The notes beneath the pieces were generated by a model. It did not search any database and was not told the origin of the DNA. It saw nothing but the letters and a program-made list of their open reading frames with translations. 64,000 nucleotides of DNA from Poa pratensis (lineage: Eukaryota > Streptophyta > Magnoliopsida > Poales > Poaceae). A program made the position numbers and the translations under genes. The stretch spans positions 11,196,507 through 11,260,506 of the forward strand of contig CAMZMU010000096.1 of NCBI GenBank assembly GCA_947311845.1, given 5' to 3'. Below, piece by piece: positions 20,096 to 31,664 of the stretch. Position 1 is the first letter of the stretch. The number at the start of each line of letters is the position of its first letter.

Positions 20096-21952
20096 TTCTG
20101 CTGTATGGATTCATTACAGTAAGTCGGTAATACTTGTATTCTATTCGAGCTCAACAAAATTAGCATGAACAGGTTCTACCACTCAAGCTAAACAAACTCC
20201 TGCTCCCTCTACTTCCCGCAATAAAGATTACTTGTTCACTATACAGACAAGGCCTGCATAATTTACATCTAAGGGCCCCCAAAAGAAACACCAACACATC
20301 CACCGGAAGCATGTACAGCAGTGGCAGCAAGGCCGTCAGTCAGGAGAGCGGTGGGCGGGTCGTTTCAGTCGAAGAGAAGGCGCCGTCGCAGAGACTTGGG
20401 TAACTTTTTGCTCAGGTCCACGGGCGAGGACTTTCTCGACCCAGGCTTCGACGACTGGCCCGCTTCGACGTGCGGCTTCTTCCCAGCGGTGGCTTCGTCG
20501 CCCGCGCCCTTCTTCGAGCGGTAAAACTCCTTTATGCTGAGCTGCACCCCGCTGGGTCTTGGGCCTTTCGGTGTCTTGGACATGCCGGTTGCTGGGTTCA
20601 GCTTGGATTTCCGCGACCTTGATTTCTCTTCTTTTAGCCTCTGCAATCAGTGAACAAAAGTGTTGCTCAAGAAGTAAATACAATACATTTCAGCAGCTCA
20701 TTATAGTTTAACTTGACATCGTAGTGACTAAAGGAACAAGTGCACACCTGTTCGCTCTGAAACCGCTGTGCTTCATTAGGAAATGCAGCATTCACGAGCT
20801 CGATATCTTCGTCAGTCAATAGAAAGATGCTGTTATCGTCCCTGAGTACCTGTGGCAGTTCTGGCTCATCCAACAAGTCAGCAGATTCACAATTCACTGT
20901 TACCTCCTCCTCCTCTTCGTCATCGTCGTCGTCCAAAACGATCACCTCAGCCTGACTCTCCCCATCTAATTCTGGCTTCTTGTCAGATACACCACCAGAA
21001 GGCATACCACGAGTGGCCCTCTTCCATTTGATCAAGTAATAGGGGTGGCCATATCTTATCTTAATCCGTTGAATTGAATGGAATTCATACTGGTCACAAA
21101 GAAGCAACGATTTACATGGAGACAAAGCCATTTCGCGTAGATATATGGTTGATAGCATAGGGAGCATGTGCTGTCGGACATATGATGGCTCCCAGTTCTG
21201 CATATAAGTTAACATGTCAACCAAAGCCTCAACGTTAGGCTCATTCCACACAAGCAACGGAACACCACTTTCTGCAGAAAGGACGATGAGGACTTAGTCA
21301 GTATACATCGATGAGGGCAATCACCACATTTTAATGCACGCAAATAGTGAAGAACAAAGTACAGACGATATGACTAGCACTTGCAGTAAGTTCAGAAGCT
21401 TCACTCCGAATAACAGGTGAAATGGAGAAACAGTAAAAGCAGTGTTATTAAATTTTACCTTTATTCAAATTGTCATCACATAGATATAATCTAATTATCT
21501 CCGCATTTGGGAAATTCGTCTCAGCAGCTAATCTTTTGCAGACCTTGATTTGCCAATTCTCGTGTCTCTTCTGTGCTTTTAGGTCGCGCGCCTAATATTG
21601 ATTCCACCAAAGATACTATTAATAGATAGATTATTAAGATCCATAAATCATTTAAAGGGAAAAAATAGACACTCCATAGTATCTTGATAATTTGATTGAA
21701 GCATTATGGCAGCGAACAAGTCGACATACCAATTTCTGTGTTTAAATTTTAAGAATGTAATGGATACTGGGACAAGAGCATGAATTATGTGAATGCAGTG
21801 CCATAAAAAACCTTGACATTCTTAAGCAACTTGTATTTATGCAAATCAGGCACTGTAAATTATACGTACAACATAACTGTGCTGAACTGTACAATACATG
21901 CTAAAAAAATAGTATTAGGAAAGCTGAGAAGGTTCTTGCAAAAGGTGCAAAG

Positions 21953-22944
21953 TATTAAATTGATGCACTAGCCAATTATCCCAAAAGTCTGAACTGATTG
22001 GAAGAGGTGATATGATATACTTAACACCCCCCTTCACACCCGACATGGGTGTGGAAAGAAGAAATCAGCCCTCCACACGTGTGGATAAATGGATGGAGAA
22101 AGTGCGGGGACTGAGACTTGAACTCAAGACCTCAGGTTATGAGTGTTAGAACACCTCTACCAACCAACTGTCCTACCAGTCCGAACTGACCCTTTCCATC
22201 AGATCGGTCTGGTGGGACAGTTGGTTGGTAGAGGTGTTCTAACACCTGTGAGCACCTGAGGTCTCAGGTTCAAGTCTCAATCCCCGCACCATTATTCCCC
22301 AATTTATCTGAGCGCCCGGGTCGGGTTCAAGTCTCAAGGGGAGGTGTTATCCACGTCGGATGTGAAGGGGGGTGTTAAGTATATCATATCACCTCTTCCA
22401 ATCAGATCGGTCTTTTGGAATAGTGGTCAGTGCATAAAGCTTGACATGGTATCAGAGCCAAGGTCTCGAGTTCGAGTCCTGGTTTGCGCAATTTGTTCTA
22501 AAATTGTTGCTGCCCCCTCTTTGTCCACGTATAGGCCTCTTGAGCCATACCTCTGAGACTCGCGCGCCGTCGCTCTCTTCCGGTTGCACGTGTTGGCCTC
22601 TCCCTCCCCGAGTCACACGTGAGAGGGGGTGTTGAAGTGTATAAGTGAATTGTCTGGTCCTTTCCATCAGATCGGTCTTTTGGAATAGTGGTCAGCGCGT
22701 AAAGCTTGACATGTGCAATGTATATATTATATTCTGACACTCCCCCTCACGTCCAGGCTGTGGACTTTTTCTCACGAGCCTAGGACGTGGATTTTAGGGT
22801 GTCCGCAGATATTTATTTTTAATACTGCGTTAGCCAGGATTTGAACTCTAGACCTCTGGCTCTGATACCATATTAAATTGATGCACTAGCCAATTATCCC
22901 AAAAGTCCGAACTGATTGGAAGAGGTGATATGATATACTTAACA
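21953..22944 (-). mobile_element. Nested TRIM retroelement in GEN1 intron 5
   Basis: The outer element is on the minus strand. Its 74-bp terminal repeats (22871-22944 and 21953-22026) begin TGTTAAGTATATCATATCAC and end TTTAATA. The 5-bp target duplication is CAAAG (21948-21952 and 22945-22949). A TGGTATCAGAGC primer site (initiator tRNA-Met type) follows the 5' repeat directly, and a purine tract (AAGGGGGG) precedes the 3' repeat. There is no coding capacity, as expected of TRIMs. It contains a second, plus-strand TRIM unit and a 35-bp-arm hairpin (about 22143-22177 with 22209-22245). Confidence 0.85.
22373..22711 (+). mobile_element. Inner TRIM unit sharing an LTR
   Basis: A 74-bp repeat (22373-22446) is followed by the primer site TGGTATCAGAGCC at 22447, and a related 82-bp repeat (22630-22711) is preceded by the purine tract GAGAGGGGG. 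The first repeat also has a purine tract GAAGGGGGG in front of it. It therefore looks like both the 3' LTR of one unit and the 5' LTR of the next, the arrangement of tandem TRIM arrays. Confidence 0.7.
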
Positions 22945-24727
22945 CAAAGTATGCTCTACAGTAAATCAAGTGAGATTACCTTGTCACAACTTGGACATTC
23001 ACAGATGAAACCAGCTGGTTTTTCCATGCAATTTTCCAATGAATCCACCAAGCAATAATTGCACCCAGTCTTGCTATGATTTTTCTTGCTCCCAGGGTGA
23101 CCACAGTGTGAGCAGTGAGGCGTCAGGCGACCTTGCAGCTGACGGACTCTTTGTGGATGGTGAAGGCAGATCATCAACATGGGTCCTGTCAACTCCTTCT
23201 AGGAATGGATAGGTCCCTTTAGCAATTTCATGTAATCTGGAGAAGTAAAATAAGATCAGGTTCAGAAATGCAATGTTCGTCAACTCATTATGCTAACAAA
23301 CAACAAGAATTTCTCATCAAACTACGAAACATACTTATCCAAAATATGATCTTCATCAAATAATTGCACAAACCGAAGTGCAGTCTCAACACCAAAACCA
23401 GGCACCCCATGCAAATCATGGTCGCTGCCAATAAGAAGTGCCATGGCTACCATTTGTTTCCTCTTCAACCCAATGCCAGACTCAATATCTGCTATATTGT
23501 AGCACTCAAAAGGTTCCTGAAGGAAATTCCATGATCATCGCACCATGGTACAGGGAAAGTGAAACACAACAAACATCGTGGTACAAGAACTACAAGAGAA
23601 TGTCTACCTTACAATTCGATCGGAGCACTTTTATGACAGTCTTGGCTCCAAAGAGGAAAGCATCACTGTCTGAAGTAATACAGGCAGCCACTTCACCCTC
23701 ATTATTCAACTGGGCGCAAAGGGCTTCAGCTTCACCCTTTGCACGAAATACTGGCATTCCAAGATTTCTAAGCAGTTCCTGTACGTTAGAGAAAATTAAA
23801 ACAGTCAAAGATAGGACCTTTATCGGCTTCAAATAGGAACCGGGAAAAAAATGTTCCAAGCTGTGCTATTACATCGCACTTCAGTTGAGCCTTCTGAACT
23901 AAATTAAATTACAAAGCGTGAAATAGTGAAAACAAAATTTAGCAAGAAATGGGCACTAACCACACAGTCCTCTACGTATCGCGTGAACACGGCATTTCTC
24001 CCCTTCGCCGGCGCCGGGACACTGGCCTCCCCTTCCGGCTCCCTTTGCCCGCTCGTCGACGCAGCGACGTCAATCCCGGATCCTCGGAAGAAGCGCGCAG
24101 CCCTCGCCTGCGACTTGAGCGGCGACGGCTGGCCGTCCACCACGAATACCGGGAAAGCCCCCATCTGCAGCAGTTCCAGTGACAAACCAACACCAGTGTG
24201 TCAAAATCGCAAACAAAAAGGCTCTGCCCTAAAAGAAATCGAGGAATCAAACACAACTGAGTAATCCCAACATAGATTCAGAAATGTAGCATCTACAAGA
24301 TTGGCACTTGAAGAGCGCAAGATATCCACTGCGGAATGCGGACCGGTAAAACCGCAAGACAAGATAGTAAACACATGCTGGGGAACGAACATCAGCAGGC
24401 AGCGAAAGCGACGAGTCGTGAAATCCAGAGGCAGTCGACGCACACGAAAGGGGGAAATGACTAATGAGGGACACCGAGGGGAAGGTGGGGAGAGGGAGAG
24501 GAGAGTCCGACTGACCGACTGACCTTGGAGAAGAGGGCGAGCGTCCGAAAGAAGGTGTTGCGGATGTGGGGGTGGCGCGCGTGCGGGGAGCGCGCCCGGA
24601 TGGCGGTGCTGTGGGAGACGATCCAGAAGGAGAGGTCAACGGCGACGCGCCGGCCGCGGAGGTACCCGGGGCCCTCCTGCCGCGCGTACGGCTTCAGGAG
24701 GTCCCAGAAGCTCCCGCCCACGCCCAT

Positions 24728-25963
24728 CTCGCCTCCCTCACTTCGCCGGCGTCCTCGTCGTCGGCGCCGGCCACGGCAGGGTGGGGGTCTAGGGGTCGAT
24801 CCGGTTCGGTGACTACGCGGGTGTGTCGCTCGCCGTTGCGGCTAATGGGCCGTTTGGGTCGGGTCCCCGTGCCTATGTACCGTGGGCCTCCTGCCCGACA
24901 CGAGACGACGTCGCGTCTGTTGGATCCAAAGACAGTTGTCGTTCCGGAAAAAACAAAATGAATCAGTTGCGTTTGCGCCTGTTCGCTCCAAAAACTGAAA
25001 CGGTTTCTAAAAAGAAAAACAGGCCCTCCGTATCAAAATATAAGAAAGGAACTTGATTCTGACTTCAGAATGTCACCTTCATCTCACCATCATAAAGAAA
25101 ACAATGAAGTAAAAAAGGACGTGAACCCTCCCGTTGAAGAGGGCCCTAGGTACGTCACACCTCCAAAAATCTAAGGACCACAAAAGGCGAGACGGACCAG
25201 CCACGTCCGTGGTAGGGGCGGAAATCCTAATCTCCTCTAGATCATATTTCCTCTTTCATTTTCTGAATCGTTAACCTCGTGATACATTATGATTATTTTA
25301 ATATCGAATCTTGCCCTTAAATCTTTTGTCATGAAATGAAAAAAAAAATCACTTTTCGTTCCAGAACTATTGAGAAACTTTACATCTTACAGCTTTTGTT
25401 TGGTTCAAAATTAACTTTCAACTCTTGAAAAAGTTGACATTCCGTTTGACCTAAGAAAAACTTCACCCTCTTGCAGCTCACTTGCTAGTTGTGCTGCCGA
25501 GCTTGAAAGAACGATCATGTTGGCATAAATCGACCATGGCATACCTCCGACGAGCGCAAGGATGAAGTGATGCCAGAAACAAGCGCAACGAGAATGTTGA
25601 GTTTGACATCATTCCGCGCGAGTAGAGAGATCCAGAGGTACGCATGAGTTCGGTAGTGGACGGGCCAGACAAGTTGAGGGTCGTACAAGAGGGCGATGCG
25701 GAATAGAGGGGCGTCATGAGTGCTCTAGAGGTTTGGAATTTATAGTCAATACGGAGAGTTTGACTCGATAAAGATTCAATTCCAAATAAGTCTACTTTAC
25801 CCTTTTTATGTTACATGTTGCCCAGACAAGCGTTTTAAGTTAGATGTGATATGTACTTTTCTATGAGTTCAGAGTTCATTTCAGACTAAACGAAAAGTTT
25901 TAAAACAAATTGTGAACTTCCAGAAAAGTTTAGGAAAGAAAAGTGGATTCTCTTTTACAAAAA
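24728..25963. other. GEN1 promoter side and intergenic stretch
   Basis: The first 110 bp are GC-rich (5' leader/promoter of GEN1). No second gene is seen. A single Stowaway-like end (CCCTCCGTATCAAAATATAAGAAAGG) lies at 25024-25049 without a clear partner. Confidence 0.45.
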
Positions 25964-28347
25964 CTAGCAAGGTGGCCCTCGCAAATGCGAGGGCATCACC
26001 TTTATTGTCCTGAAAGTGAATGAAATAAAAATCTGTAGATTAATGCATATTCACATTACGTGATAGAAATAATTTGGTTTTGCTATCATTTTATTGTTAT
26101 TACTATAAATAAAATATTACATTTGGCTGAGTATCTCATCTACAATACCACGATGTTAATGGCAACTGGTCATCTTAAAGTATTGGTCGTGAGTTATTAT
26201 GTGGGATATTAGATCATGTGAGGTTAGCATCTAGTTATGCTAAATAAAATATCACATGCAACAGATTCTTAAATTTACATAACCACCATATTAATAGCCA
26301 TTTGTCATTTATACATGGTAGTACCTCACTACATCAAATTTAAAGTACCATCCAGGCGTTAGATCATATGAGGTTAACAATTTGTTTGTTCGTACTATAT
26401 AAGAAGTTTAATTACAAAAGTTCGTTTGTTCTGATCTGAAATAATAGATATGGTCCACCATTTTCAGATCATCCTCACTTGAGTTTGTCATGCCATTCCT
26501 TGACTATGCTGGCATATGTAGCTTAAAATTGGCATCTTATCATTTCTACCTGATTGCGAATTTTAATGGCGTGCCCCATAAAATTTCAAGGATAAAAAAA
26601 CATGTAACCTTCCTCGCAAACAGAAAACATATGTCCTAACATAAATTTGTGTTCACAGTATAAGAAAATCATGGGAACTCACTTGACATATATGCTTTTT
26701 TCCAAAAGGTTATGTTCTAATTGAGTAGGATTTACATAAGTACTTTATTTAATTAAGATATATAATCTTATGACTATGGAATATAGGAAATTACTAAAAA
26801 TTAAAGAGACATGGTTACTATCAAATTATTATGAATATAAATGGTCACAAATCACTGTGTACTGAAAAGAGAATAGTATATGTGAATTCTCCTAGCAAAT
26901 CATATTTCTATCACTAAATCATATGATTATAGAGATAAATCTATCCTCCCCCTTTATTCCATCTTTATAAGGATCGTACACGGTGAAACTCTTCTTACAC
27001 AAAATTAAACTTTTCATTGAAAAGTACCAATTTCAAGATCCGTGTTGTTCCCTTCATCTAACCAATCATTTTACCTAGTTTAGTTTAGCTCTGTTATATT
27101 AGTGTGTTATTCACAACAATGTTTTATTGGTTGGGTTGGGTCATATCTAAGGATATTGGCCGCATCCGAGGCCAGTGGTTCCCATGGTTTTTTTTTCTCA
27201 CCAGTCGGATGAATTTGCAAATTTTGGCGGTATATCTTGAGAGTGTGTCCTTGGTACGTGTGTCGATCTTAGGGTCCTACTATTCAAATTCAACATTTCG
27301 CGTAATCTTTTCAGATCCCTTCACCTAAACCAACTTATAAGGCTTCGAAAGGTGAGAAAATAACCAATCAATCTACCGAGTGTAGTTTAGTCATGTCATA
27401 TTAGTGTGTTATTTATGACAATGGTCTGGTTGTTGGGATGTTGTCGTTTCGAATAAAGGATATTGGCTCCTATAAGTCTCTATGTTCTCGTAAATATCAA
27501 TGTTCGCATAGTAAGTCCGCGTTTGTTTTATAACACACGGAGCCCGTGGTTTCCATGGGCTCGTATTTATTTTCATCCGACAGGTGAATTCAACAAATTT
27601 GGCGTTATGTTTTGAGGGCAGTGTTATTTGGCGACCTTACGTTTGTCGATCTTGGGGCCAACTATTTGAATTCAACTTCTCGCATAATCTTTCAAAACTT
27701 GTACGTGAGGTTGATTCAACTTCTACGTGCCACTTCTATTATTACTTGTATATACTCGTTGATATTCGTATAGATTTACACATATTGATATATATTCTAT
27801 CACATCTTCCCACCTAAAACCACCACGTTCTATCTAGCTAGCCAGCCAGCTTTTTGTATTTTTTTAATGGACTCAATAGCTGATTGTTTCTACGTATGAT
27901 ATTTTTTAAAAAAAGATGGGAGACACCTAGCTAGCCAGGCAGCCCGAGCCAACACGTATCTTTCTCTCTCTCTTTTTTTTTCATGGCACATCTTTCTCTT
28001 TTTATATCAGACTCGGTTGTTATGGAGAGAGGAAACGTACGTATTTCCACTTCCGATCCAGTACGGCCGGCCAGGAGTCATGTAAAATAAATAAAAAACT
28101 ACCAGAAGTTACATATTGATACATACTCGTGTCAAACCAAACTGCACGTTATCTTTGAGGGAACGTGGTATGATTTAGTTATACGTGTGGAAAAAACTGT
28201 TTGTACCCAGCTAATGTTGTATGTAACTTTTCAATCTTTTAATCTCAACCATCACAATCAGTATCAACGGATTATATATTTCTAACATATGTGGATTAAC
28301 GTGGTGTCTCGAAAAACTCCCTCATTTTGCTTTTAGTATATAATAGA
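25964..28347 (-). mobile_element. Non-autonomous Helitron, about 2.4 kb
   Basis: On the minus strand the element starts TCTATTATATACTAAAAG (28347) directly after an A. It ends with the 8-bp-stem hairpin GCCCTCGC-ATTT-GCGAGGGC (25975-25994), then seven bases and CTAG (25964-25967), directly before a T. The TC start, the hairpin before a CTAG end, and insertion between A and T without target duplication are the marks of Helitrons. The interior is AT-rich with no Rep/helicase gene and no recognisable captured exon. It lies about 1.4 kb upstream of the SPX-MFS start codon. Confidence 0.75.
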
Positions 28348-28439
28348 TACATCCTCCTATGCCAATATCTTTTTGTAATTCCTTCTTATCGGTCAGAAAT
28401 CAGAACCACGGCTCTCTCTGAATTTAATTTAGAAATTCC

Positions 28440-28870
28440 TCCCCATACGCTGCTGCTCCACGCTGCCCGCCGACGCCCCTGCTCGCGCGCGCCCTCCGCG
28501 GGTGCATATGCGGCTGGAACCCCGGCTGGGACCCGGAGGAGACTCGGCCGCAGCTCCCGCTGGGGTTCATGTAGACCGACGCGGGTCTCGTGCTCTTGTG
28601 GGCGTCTGCGGGAGGTGGTGTCGGGAGACCATGGTGGCGACGGAGAAGCTGCGCACCTGGGGTGGCAAAGCCGTAGCCATGGAGGGAGCTCGGCGGCGCG
28701 CCGGGGAGACAGGGTTCCGGGCACGATGCTGTTTAGGGATTTGGGGAAGATGAATCTACCAGTGGTGCCCAGTCGTGAGTGTCAAGGCCATAAAATGGGA
28801 GCAGAGCCGAACGTTTTGGGCTCCCTTGAAGATTCAGATTTCGGAATTAGAAGCGGGGTTTGAGGATTCG
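28440..28870 (+). promoter_or_regulatory. GC-rich block, probable 5' leader of SPX-MFS
   Basis: A sharp GC-rich island follows the Helitron and lies 0.9-1.3 kb above the SPX-MFS start codon. Neither open frame in it (28327-28863 plus, 28386-28724 minus) shows a known domain. The most economical reading is the promoter and first non-coding exon of the SPX-MFS gene, with an intron up to about 29770. It could also be a fragment of another gene. Confidence 0.35.
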
Positions 28871-29271
28871 GTGGAGGTGGAGGGTTTCCGAACACGCCCT
28901 AAATCTGCGCTTGCTTGAAGAACTGAGCTGCATTTCTTTCTGCATTCTTTAAGAGGGAAATGTTGGGCTTGCAACTGACTGGATCATTGCTGTGTAAGTT
29001 AGTTGTATTTCTGTTCTACCCTGCAAAAAGAAACGGTTGACTATGGGTTGTTTGCTATCCTGCCCTGAAACACTAGAATATGCATTGTGAATTCCACTCG
29101 TTTCAGAGAAAGCTCGAAAAAACTAATGGTTTGTCAACTCCTCTCCACATATCTCTAATCTGTTGCACAGTCATGTAGTAGTCCTCGACATTACGCATTA
29201 TGTCCAGAGAAAAAAAAAACACATCTCGAATCTGTCTTAGTTTCTTGATGATTATTCTCAAGAGCATATGC
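28504..29271 (+). promoter_or_regulatory. Three P1BS (PHR-binding) motifs
   Basis: GNATATNC matches occur at 28504-28511 (GCATATGC), 29076-29083 (GAATATGC) and 29264-29271 (GCATATGC). PHR transcription factors bind this palindrome under phosphate starvation. About 0.3 matches would be expected by chance in this length. Confidence 0.45.
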
Positions 29272-31664
29272 GAAAAGATTCGCATAATCCTATCATACAA
29301 TAGTACAAAAGTCAGACAAGCAGAATTTATTAGTTCTTTTTATTTCGGATCATGCAGCTGGGCCTGGTACGGCGGGTTAATCAAATGACAAGTTAATGGA
29401 GATGACAGTGAAGACACATATATATTAATCTGTTGCACAGGTGTGCGTATCAAACTTGATTTTCACCTAATTTTATCATGGATTTGTTCAACATTGATAA
29501 TTAACCAGTTCATACAATTTGCTAGACTCCTTCCCCAACAGAAAGCTATATAGTGAGGACATTGGTAGCACACCACCTATCCATTTTATTGCCAAGAATT
29601 TGTCCAGGGAGGAATCCAAGAACTAAACAGGTTTCTTGTTGCATCCTGGTGAGGTTCACCTCATTGCTAGGTTTCTAGGTTCTTATCTGATTCTTTTGTT
29701 AATTTCGTTCTTCTAACGTGAAAACTGTATTGTTGCACTGGCCGGTGAGCTTTTTTGTAGGTTATACGCTGAAGAAAGATGGTGAACTTCTCCAAGAAAC
29801 TAACAAAAGACCAGATTCCAGGATGGGAGGAGTACGTGAAATTTCTCATTTTTGCTATCAACTATAATTCCCTCCTCTGTTGATCTACTCTGTTTCAGTT
29901 CTGAAACAACATTTCTGCTTGTTACAGGTACTACTTCAACTACAGGCTGCTGAAGGCAAGAGTGAAGGTGTATACAGAGCAGACAAAGGAAGGCAATCAC
30001 GACCGAAGACGTGTTCTGAAAGATTTCTCAAAGTTGCTTGATGATGAGGTTCCAGCTTCTCCATAATCCTTTCGGCTTCGCGCGTCTTAAGTTATTCTTT
30101 GAGATGATCTCATGATGTTCTCCCTCATTTTTAGATTGAAAAGATAGTGTTGTTCATGATAGGACAACAAGGGCTGATCACGGCACGGCTCGAGGAGTTA
30201 GGGAAGCGAAGGGCGGTGCTGGAGGACATTCCATTGGTCCAGGAGACAGCAGAACTGAAAGAGGACTACAGGGCAGTTGGCCTGGATCTTGTGAGGCTTC
30301 TGAAGTTTGTCGATCTTAATGCCAACGCCGTCCGGAAGATCCTGAAGAAGTTCGATGAGCGCCTCGGGTATCAGTTCACGGACTATTATGTCAGGAGCAG
30401 GTCGAACCACCCGTACTCTCAGCTTAAGCAGGTTTTCAAGCATGTGGTGAGTTGCCTAACATTTCTGCCATGCTTCTTTCAAATTTGAATTTCAAGTTTT
30501 GAACTTCAAATTATAAAGTTTCCTATCTGAAAATTTTGTATTGTGAGTAGGGTATTGGAGCTGTTGTTGGGGCACTGTCTCGCAACCTTGGCTATCTCGA
30601 GGAGCGTGAAGGGAGTTATCTGAATATCTATGACCAGTCCCCACTGGCCATTCCAAAGGTTCTTTGATCTTGTGCCTCTCCTGTCAGTACAAAATTTCAG
30701 CGATTATGCAGCTTCTGTGGCTAACAGTGACATAATATCCTCTCAAGGACCCCATAATCGACATGATCAAGGCGACGGCGGACAAGCTGACGAACTCGAC
30801 AATTTCCTGCTGTTCCTGGGTCAGCACGCGCTGATCGCGCAGGAGGACGATGCCCCCGGCACAGAGGAGGAGCACACAGCGGCGGCAGAGGAGAAGTACC
30901 ACTTCATGTCCCTGGTGCTGAACCTGGCCAACACCTTCCTGTACATGGTGAACACGTACATCGTCGTCCCGACGGCCGACGACTACGCCACCAGCCTTGG
31001 AGCCGCAGCCACGGTGTGCGGCATCATCATCGGGTCCATGCCGGTGGCACAGGTCTTCTCCTCGGTCTACTTCAGTGCCTGGTCCAACCGGTCCTACTTC
31101 CAGCCGCTGCTCTTCAGCAGTGTCGTGCTCCTCCTGGGAAATGTCATGTACGCCATGGCCTATGATTTCGACTCCCTCACTATTCTCCTCGTCGGCCGTG
31201 CTCTCTGTGGGTAAGAAATATTGGATGTTTTCTGTGAAATTTTGAGAATCGGAGAGGACCTCGTTATCGAATCAAAGATGCATGTGATCATTGATTCTGA
31301 TGCGATCTTACTGCTTTGTAGGATGGGGTCGGCGAGGGCCGTGAACCGAAGATACATCAGCGACTGTGTTCCTCCGAGGATCCGGATGCAGGCGTCTGCG
31401 GCGTTCGTCAGTGCCAGTGCCCTCGGCATGGCCTGCGGACCGGCGATCGCTGGACTACTTCAGGTCAACTTCAAGCTGTCTGCTTTCACCATCAACCAGG
31501 TGACATTGCCAGGGTGGGTCATGGCGTTTGGCTGGCTGGCACACCTGATCTGGCTGTGGATCTCATTCGAAGAGCCAGTTCTCGCTTACACTGACGAGGA
31601 AGCTCACCGGCAGGGTTCCTCTTCTGGCTCCCCTAGCACAAGTAAGGCTTGCAGAATTATGATG

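Larger units (their letters stand above)
20365..24727 (-). pseudogene. GEN1: GEN1 Holliday-junction resolvase, exon 5 frameshift
   Basis: Eight exons can be placed: 24727-24524, 24164-23961, 23778-23608, 23516-23335, 23236-22980, 21591-21459, 21271-20748 and 20640-20365, all with GT-AG introns. The product resembles plant GEN1/OsGEN-L. XPG-N (MGVGGSFWDLLKPYARQEG, VAVDLSFWIV, FVVDGQPSPLKSQ), XPG-I (AKGEAEALCAQLNNEG, ACITSDSDAFLFGA) and helix-hairpin-helix (GVPGFGVETALRF) come first. A Cys/His cluster (CSHCGHPG...CECPSC), a chromodomain-like part (YGHPYYLIKWKR), a PIP-box-like QLSIKEFY and the tail SLRRRLLFD follow. It resolves Holliday junctions and cuts flaps in the nucleus. Exon 5 changes frame near 23120-23129, where about 7 extra bases (TGACGCC) follow AARSP. 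The intended length is about 647 residues; as written, translation would stop at 23074 after about 307, keeping the nuclease core only. Confidence 0.85.

Noticed and set aside
22956..23283. A small intron to explain the GEN1 frame change
   Set aside because: Only 7 bases separate the two frames, far below a splicing minimum, and no GT-AG pair of reasonable size restores the frame.
28386..28724. 113-codon minus-strand gene
   Set aside because: No domain or conserved motif; composition alone explains the open frame in a GC-rich leader.
29053..29076. miR827 target site upstream of the SPX-MFS gene
   Set aside because: Only TTGTTTGCT fits the expected complement and the remainder does not pair; rice SPX-MFS3, as I remember it, also lacks the site.
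30661..30750. Alternative acceptor to restore the SPX-MFS exon 5 frame
   Set aside because: AG sites at 30687, 30700, 30711, 30727 and 30747 were checked; none gives the phase needed for NFLLFLGQH.
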